Origin: Isoetes taiwanensis
Taxonomy: Eukaryota; Streptophyta; Lycopodiopsida; Isoetales; Isoetaceae
Direction: 5' to 3'
DNA length: 64,000 nt
Assembly: GCA_021234155.1 (NCBI GenBank)
Contig: JAJEKV010000030.1
Coordinates: 13,898,079-13,962,078 of the forward strand
A program made the position numbers and the translations under genes. Positions 57,765 to 64,000 of this stretch are shown here, piece by piece. The notes below the pieces were generated by a model. It ran no database searches. It saw only the letters and a program-made list of their open reading frames with translations, and had not been told where the DNA came from. Position 1 is the first letter of the stretch, and every line of letters starts with the position of its first letter.

Positions 57765-60015
57765 ACAAGAGGGGAAAAAGTTTCTTCATAGTCTTGTCCA
57801 TACTTCTGAGAAAAACCTTGAGCTACCAAACAAGCCTTAAACTTTGGTGTTTTCCCATCTGCTCCTGTCTTTACTTTGAATAACCACTTACTTCCTACAA
57901 TGTTCTTGTCATTTGGTGCATCAACAAGTTCATAAGTGTTTGTTCTAATGAAAGAACACATCTCTTTGTGCATGGCATTTAGCCATTGTTTGCTATCAGT
58001 AGAAATCATGGCTTCATCATATGTCTTTGGAACAGAAACATCCAGATGCATTAGTATTTCAAATAAACCAAGAATCTCACCTCATTATCCTTGAATCTCT
58101 TGCTTTTATCCAAATCATCCCTTCCAAATTTTTCATGATTAGGCAAGCCTTCATCTTTGAGTATTTCAGCTTCAGTTCTCCTTTTTCTTCTGGTGTAGTT
58201 CATTTGGTTCTCGACTTGTTGGTCACTAGATTCGTCATGCTGCACATGATCCTGCTATAGTCATCAACAAATGTAATAAAGTATTTTTTCCCTGAGAGGC
58301 TAGTCGCATTCAAAGGTCCACACAAGTCAAAATGGATTAAATCTAATACCCCTTTTGCCCTTTTCAAAGATTTCTTGAAAGGGAGCCTTGTATGCTTGCC
58401 TAAGATGCACCCTACACATTTGAAATTTTCATTTCTAATTTCAGATGCTTCGATCAGACCCTTTCTAATCAAGAGCTCTATTGTTTTAGAATTCACATGG
58501 CACATTCTTTCATGCCATAGTTTGATATTTGAGCAGGTTACAAGATTTATACTTTGAACAAAATGATCAGGATTCAAACCAAATAGATTTCCAACTCTCT
58601 TCCCAACAAACTTCAATTTATTATCAAAAAACACCTTACATTGCAATCTTTCAAATAGAACCTTGTACCCAAGGTCTACTAATTGGCACACTGAGATTAA
58701 ATTTCTAACTAGCCCTGGTACACAAAGTACTTCTCCTAATCTGACAGCCTTTCCTCCAGATCAAATAGTTCCAGCATTCCAGTGCCTTTGATTTCTTGTA
58801 GATCACCATTTCCCAACTGCACATGACCCCCTTTGACTCCTTTGCAATCCTTTAGCAAGTGTGAAGAAGAGGTTACTGCCCTCTCAGCTCCTGAATCTAT
58901 AACCATCATATTATGGTTATTTACATCATGCATTAAGTGGCACAGTTTAGGACATATTACCTCATCATGTTCATTTTGTTCATCATCTCCTCGAGTTTCC
59001 TGCGCCAGATTTAGTGATGGATTATTTTTGGCTGCAGCTTTTCCTCTGATAGCTGGTGCCCCTCGATTTCCTCTTCCTCTGCCTCTCCCTTTATAGTTCA
59101 GACCCTTAGGGCTAGAGCAGTTAGAGGCAAGTTGCCCTTTTCCTTCACAATTATAGCATATAGTGTCCTTTCTTGTTTTAGGGCAGTCAGCCTTCAAATG
59201 TCCATAATTATTGCAGTTATAGCATGGACCAATCCTTGTCATTTTTCTTACCTTTGTATTCTCCATCATACAGAACTTCAGTGGTCTGCTCATCATCTTC
59301 CTGCCCCATTTGTTTTTGTTCAAACTCTGTCCTTATCATTTGAATAGCATGCTCCTTGGATTTTGCAATATCTCTTAACAATGTAGCAAGATAGGCATTA
59401 TGTGAAACTGCTCTAGAGATAGCCAATAGTTGGTATTGTTCATTTAATATTACACTTGCCCCTTCTAGATCAGCAATAATGGAATCAAATTCCTCAAGAA
59501 ACTCTATTATATTTTCCTTGTCATGCAACTTCAACTTCCTTAATTGTTTTTCTAGAACATCTATTTGTGAAGATGTTTTGGCTTCATAATTTTTAATCAT
59601 ATATAACCACATCTCTCTAGGACTTAATCCTCTTAGTTTAAGCTTAATCACTGGACCAACCTTGCATCAAATAATTGCTTGTGCTTCCATGATTTTTAGC
59701 TGTTCATCCACTTCAAAACTTGTTGCAGATGTTGCTTGTGCAGTATTGTTGCTCCCTTCAGCAATCCATGCACCTCCACCAACAGTAGAACCTTCTCCAT
59801 TTAAGCTGGAACTAGTTCCCCCCCTGCATTTAATGTCCCTATGGCAACATTAGTACCATGACGCATGCTTGTACTTGGTTCAATCAAGTACCACAAATTT
59901 TCAAATTCTAGAACTTCTCTGATGCTTTGCTTCCAGATTTGAAAACCACTTTCACCTTTAAACACCTCTATAGCATTAAGCAAGTTAGCACCAAACCTGG
60001 CGACATGTTGACCTT

Positions 60016-60027
60016 GCTCTGATACCA
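60016..60027 (-). other. Primer-binding site of copia copy 2 (initiator tRNA-Met)
   Basis: On the minus strand this reads TGGTATCAGAGC, directly before gag. It fixes the 5' side of the copia element. The LTR should begin at about 60029, but no second copy is present to bound it. Confidence 0.85.
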
Positions 60028-60028
60028 A

Positions 60029-61419
60029 TGAAGAAAAATATGCTATAGATCAAATATTTCTAGACAACTTAAGATCAATTTAAGATCAAACAAATGGTCA
60101 CAACTTTGGTAATTCAAAAGCAAAAACGGCAACATCATGGTATGCTTCCGTTTCCCCCTTCATAGTTTCTCCCATCGCCCTTTCAAATTAAAAGATTTGT
60201 ATAGGCAGCATTTGCATATGGGTTCACTGTGGCTAATAGTCATAGGCCATCTCTTATCTTGCCCAGCCATTGTTTTGGTTTATTTCTCCAGGTTCTTGAG
60301 TGGTCATCAGTCAAAATTACCTATCGTGGCTAGTCATTATTTTCAAATTCCCCCAAGTTTGCCTTGCTATTGTCCAGTATATTTCGTTACATGGCATATG
60401 GTGGTAGCTGATGTTACAGTTCATATTGTTTTGCCAAGACTTGCTCATTATGAAAACAGGTTTTGCTGATCTCATTTTTTAGTTTGCTTTGACCATATAG
60501 TTCTTTGGTTGTGAATTTATTGATCTATTGAAGATGTCATGAGGATGAAGATCTTTTATGCATTTAACTTTTTGTCTGATTTTGCAGGTCAGCTTGGAAG
60601 ATAAAGCTGATGATCATATTTATGCATTTTGAAACTATCTCTAAATTTCTAAAAGCATTCTGGCTGCTTAGAATTGTCAGCACGTGAGAACATTGAAGAT
60701 GCATCAAATTTTTGACACGCAAGGAGGAATAAGTCAACCTTCTGGACAAGGATCCAAAGGTGAATAGAGCCATTGAGAGTGACCTTGAAGTTGGAGATGG
60801 CATTAAGGCTGCGTATACACGTATACAATGACAACCTCCTTATGACTTGGTGCTCTATATCTTCATTGACGTTTAATTGGTTTGTTTAAATTACAAAATT
60901 ATATACTATAATATAGCTTGCACGAATTAGATCATTTAGTTTGTTTTTCGACACAATTTGTTTTACTCCTGTTTACTTTTTTTTATCACCATAGTTTGTC
61001 TTTTTTAAACTCAGGCTGCAAGACGGACAAGTTGTATATTTTGTTTGTCAAGGAGGTTTGCATCAATGATCACATTTGCAAGCTTGAACAATAAGAAATG
61101 AAATGACAGTGCAGCGCTAGCAGCCACTAACAATAGAAGTTAGCACTTCGGACACTGTTGGACTTACGATTTGAAGTCTTTGAGTTTACATGGCATCTCT
61201 GATAACGCTAGTGATAAATTCTGCTCATAAATTTTGTACAGCAAAATCTCCTTGTCAGCATAAACGTTACCTTTGTGACCTACTCTGAATATACAATCCT
61301 CCTTTTGTGTCGGTGGACCTTTTTCCTTTTTTTTATATCTGAAAGGTTGTTTAATTTGTTTACAGGAATTAGATTTTCTTTGTGGATAGGTTAAATGGCA
61401 ATATCAGGGTTCAAATCCC
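60029..61419. other. Unassigned DNA, may include copia 5' LTR
   Basis: The stretch next to 60029 should be the 5' LTR of copia copy 2 (minus strand), but its outer limit cannot be placed. The rest is AT-rich with only short meaningless frames. Confidence 0.4.
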
Positions 61420-61439
61420 TGGGCCCCTTTGGGCTATCT

Positions 61440-61833
61440 AATATACGTTGACATGGGGGTGGACTCTAATTTTGACGATAGCATTGACTTTGTTATGGCG
61501 CAAATGTTGCTTAAATTCTGCTGCTAGATTTGACTATAAGTCTGATGCTAGATTTGACTCTTAGTCTGACACAAAAGTGACACTAATTTTGATGCTAGAT
61601 TTGACTCTATGTCTGGCAAAAAATCGACGCTAATTCTGATGCTAATTTTGACGCCAATTCTAGCGCAAGTTCTGACTCTAATATTGCATTAAATTTTGAC
61701 GCAAATTTCGACTCTAATTCCGATGCAAAATTTTGACGCTAATGCTACAGAACATAGAGTCAGTTATAGGGTCACCCTTAATGTCAGTTTAAGGGTTTTT
61801 TTACATTTTTTTCACCACTTTTCTCTTGTAGTG
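61440..61833 (-). mobile_element. CACTA-type terminus with subterminal repeats
   Basis: The end at 61833, read on the minus strand, is CACTACAAGAGAAAAGTGG, which closely resembles the plant CACTA (En/Spm) terminus. From about 61460 to 61750 a short motif of the type TTTGACGCTAATT or TTTGACTCTAAKT recurs many times in varying forms, as expected of subterminal transposase-binding repeats. No matching left end or transposase is visible, so it is a fragment or a non-autonomous copy. Confidence 0.7.
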
Positions 61834-61954
61834 TGAACATCCACAACATCAGAAGGAGCGTCTGTGTTGGAAAAATGATCGACTCGTTGAATGCGATTGC
61901 AAGGGGCAAGGTACGGGTCAAGTAGAGCAGCCACGACCTGGTCCTGATGAAGGT

Positions 61955-62553
61955 GTTAGCCTGTGCCTCCTGGTACAGGACTATTCATGCATACGACGGA
62001 CCAGGTCAAGAACAAGGATCCACAACAAAGCCGTGGTCGGTCGTCAAAGGCTCAATGAAGACCAAGCGGCCGTAACACGCAAATCAAAGTGCGCTGCTTA
62101 GTCAAAAGGGGCTTCGCGGACAAGCGACGGCCCGTCCACCGCCTTGCCCAGCCGGCGTCAAGTGATTCTAGGCACTTCAAGAGGCACCGCCCAAGATTCC
62201 TACAAATCAGGCCTCCTTCCGTGAGTCGGCACCCGAGATCGGGTCGAGTGTCTATATTGGGCCAAAGGCCACTGTGACTATATATATGACTAGAGCTAGC
62301 ACATGAGTTTTTAGATGAGTTTTGAGTCTTGTCTCATTTCATTTTCTCTCGGTTATGAGCTCATGTATCGCCATCATTGATATCAAGGAAGCTTATCATT
62401 GGCTTATCATTGTTGTCTCATTGTTGTTGTTCCCTTTTCCCCTTCATTGTTTTCTTGCAAATCCTGCGTGACATAGTCCCCGGATTCTCCTGTTAGATCC
62501 ACGGGTCCTCACAGAGGGCTGTCTTGCAGAGTTCCCCAAACCCGCACTTAAAC
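61955..62553 (+). repeat. 5' LTR of a third family-A-like element
   Basis: It starts TGTTAGCCTGTG. It shares TACAGGACTATTCATG near the start and GGGTCCTCACAGAGGGCTGT near the end with the A1 LTR at 18768, but is about 130 bp longer. A TATATATATGACTAGAGC segment at about 62280 is the likely promoter TATA. The end (TTAAACA at 62553) is set by comparison with A1 and is approximate. Confidence 0.75.
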
Positions 62554-62584
62554 ACCGCCGCCGCCGGGTCCGATTCGACGCTTC

Positions 62585-63860
62585 TTGTTGTGTCGCTATG
62601 TCTCCGCCTCGAACTTCACGCCAGAAGAACTTCTTTCCCAAACGGCGTCTCGCTTGGAGCGTCATCAGCGAAGGGAAGTTGTTCGCGATATGTATGGATC
62701 TACTTATGACATTGAGGGAGGCCACATTCGGTCTAGGGCTCAGTCGGCGCCACCCACCCCTCGTGTCATGTCTCGTCCTAGTTCCTCGCCTCAAGCGTGC
62801 AAACATTGCTCATAGCCTCAGTCACCTCATCACTATCAGGAGCCCTATCAGGCTCAACCTTCTCAACCTTACTTTCATACCCCAGAACATGCCTACATCC
62901 ATCACTCTTCTGGCCATACGCCTCTGCCTTCACAACCATCATCTCCCCCGGGTGGGCAGGGATATCCACATGTCTCTTTTGCTCCTCTCCAGGAATTTCC
63001 TTTCCCTACATTTCCAACCGCTCTTCCTGTTTACAACCTTACAGACCTCAAAACCAATGCTCCGGCACCTTCAGTACCTCCCCCTCAGTCACCCCTTCAT
63101 CAGGGTCTTTCAGGCACCATGCCACCTCCAACTCCACCTCAATATAATCCCTATCCAGTTCCTGTCCAGCCAAGCACTTTCACCTCTACCTTTCAGACCC
63201 TTAAGCTGACCTATCCAACCTTTGGCAACACGAAAGGCAAACCATTAGACCAAAGTGCTCAGGCCCACATGGAAGAATTTGAGGCTCTGGCTGTCCTAAA
63301 TGGTCATGCACAACCTCAACTGAAATTCCACATCTTTTCCACCACCTTGCGTGGCTCTCCTCATCAATGGCTCATGTCAAACAAAAGCCACTGGAAACAA
63401 GATTGGTCAGACATGAGAACTGCTTTTCTTTCTCACTATGGGACCACGGATGATGATCAACTTCATCTCAAGCAACTCAATGACCTTCAACAAGAGCCCA
63501 CGGAGTCCGCCCGGGATTTTGCAGATCGACTTCACATTCTGCTCAGCAAACTCAAGGAGTACCCACCAACACAGAGCCAGATCTTGGTCTGGTTTCTCCA
63601 AGGACTTCCTCCAGCTATCCGACTCATGACTGAATACCTGCGCCCGAATATCGACCTTGTCAATCACTCAGTCAATGTTTCCTCCCGTGGCGTGGCTCTT
63701 CAGGAGCTCCCTTTCATTCCACCCGTCATGGTTCCCCAGATCTAGCATCCAACCTCAACACGCCAATCCAGCACAAGAGCCGATCTGTGCCATATCTGCA
63801 AATATCAAGGCCACTTGGCTAATGAGTGCAATTCCACCAATGGCCCGGCCTCATTGTAAA
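62585..63860 (+). pseudogene. Gag of the third family-A-like element
   Basis: The N-terminal part TPEELLSQTASRLERHQRRE and RDMYGSTYDIEGGH runs to a stop at about 62815. A Pro-rich region then leads into the Retrotrans_gag core (63119-63745: FHIFSTTLRGSPHQWLMSNK, FADRLHILLSKLKEYPPTQ, LVWFLQGLPPAIRLMTEYLR). After a stop at 63743-63745 another frame holds the knuckle CHICKYQGHLANEC (about 63793). Pol would lie beyond the window. Frame changes make this copy defective unless some are sequencing errors. Confidence 0.88.
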
Positions 63861-64000
63861 CGATGCAACATGTGCAATCATGCCCGCGGAAGAGTGCACT
63901 CGCACTCATCCTACACCTTTCCGCAACAAACCGGTTTTATCAAGTTCAAACCACACCTCAAAGAATAATCGCAATATCAGCGACCACCAATGCGAAGCGC

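Larger units (their letters stand above)
55815..60028 (-). mobile_element. Ty1/copia element, copy 2 (gag to RT), with LINE insertion
   Basis: Starting near 60028, gag (FKGESGFQIWKQSIREVLEF) continues as a UBN2-type segment (59651-59217). It has one good knuckle CYNCNNYGHLKADC and a second with Q in place of H (CYNCEGKGQLASNC). Protease shows VIDSGAERAVTSS. GAG-pre-integrase and the start of the integrase core (HFDLCGPLNA, FITFVDDYSR) follow. The rest of integrase is missing, as the reading jumps to the post-integrase linker. Reverse transcriptase (WLFKVKTGADGKTPKFKACL, GFSQKYGQDYEETFSPL) is split by the LINE at 56035-57747 and resumes as NTAFLNAKLEEEIYMKQPIG before the copy ends near 55815. 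Confidence 0.9.

Noticed and set aside
61414-61435. GGTTCAAATCC within a CAGGG...CCCTG stem, like a tRNA T-arm and B box
   Set aside because: No matching acceptor stem, anticodon arm or A box at the right distance; at most a scrap of a tRNA-derived SINE.
1-64000. CRISPR arrays, operons, Shine-Dalgarno sites or a bacterial origin
   Set aside because: None seen; introns, plant genes and plant retroelements show this is eukaryotic nuclear DNA.

Overview
The window is nuclear DNA of a land plant with a repeat-rich genome. A seven-exon SWEET sugar transporter (49391-51156, +) and an intronless chloroplast-targeted PsbTn gene (51758-52093, -) are the only two clearly intact, recognisable host genes. 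They sit tail to tail with about 600 bp between their stop codons. Exon structure, twin-arginine thylakoid targeting, and the many Ty3/gypsy, Ty1/copia, LINE, hAT and CACTA remnants all fit a vascular plant. I lean weakly to a fern or other non-flowering plant, but cannot prove it from sequence alone.

Layout. 1-5.2 kb: non-coding DNA with two short tandem duplications and small retroelement scraps. 5.7-19.2 kb: a decayed Ty3/gypsy element (family A, copy A1, + strand). Its RNase H region is split by a 6.9-kb DNA transposon (6380-13264) with an 8-bp target duplication, short terminal inverted repeats, a broken P-like DDE transposase gene and a small convergent gene. After the integrase, A1 carries an antisense ORF and then a long sense 3' ORF, before its polypurine tract and LTR. 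19.2-21.4 kb: unassigned spacer. 21.4-42.4 kb: a second family-A copy (A2, - strand) containing a three-level nest. A gag-protease-only LTR element (B, 22252-40560, -) lies in A2, and a chromodomain gypsy element (C, 23058-35018, +) lies in one LTR of B. C carries about 4 kb of extra DNA between its primer-binding site and gag, including an unmistakable but frameshifted histone H3-like sequence behind a TATA-like box.

42.4-48 kb: a LINE 3' part (RTE-like), unassigned DNA, and a BED-finger hAT transposase 5' part. 48-52.6 kb: the host gene island, with a near-perfect 80-bp hairpin and a 42-bp tandem repeat upstream of SWEET. 52.9-60.0 kb: two Ty1/copia copies on the minus strand, the second interrupted by a LINE with a 17-bp target duplication. 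60-61.8 kb: little recognisable, ending in a CACTA-type terminus with subterminal repeats. 61.95-64.0 kb: the 5' LTR and gag of a third family-A-like element, cut by the window end.

The observations I rate highest are (1) the P-like transposon with its exact 8-bp duplication and second gene, (2) the antisense ORF conserved in two family-A copies with mostly silent differences and a promoter-like block in one copy, and (3) the histone H3-like cargo in the chromovirus. Many coding regions have single-base frameshifts. Some may be sequencing errors, because real decay and errors cannot be told apart here.
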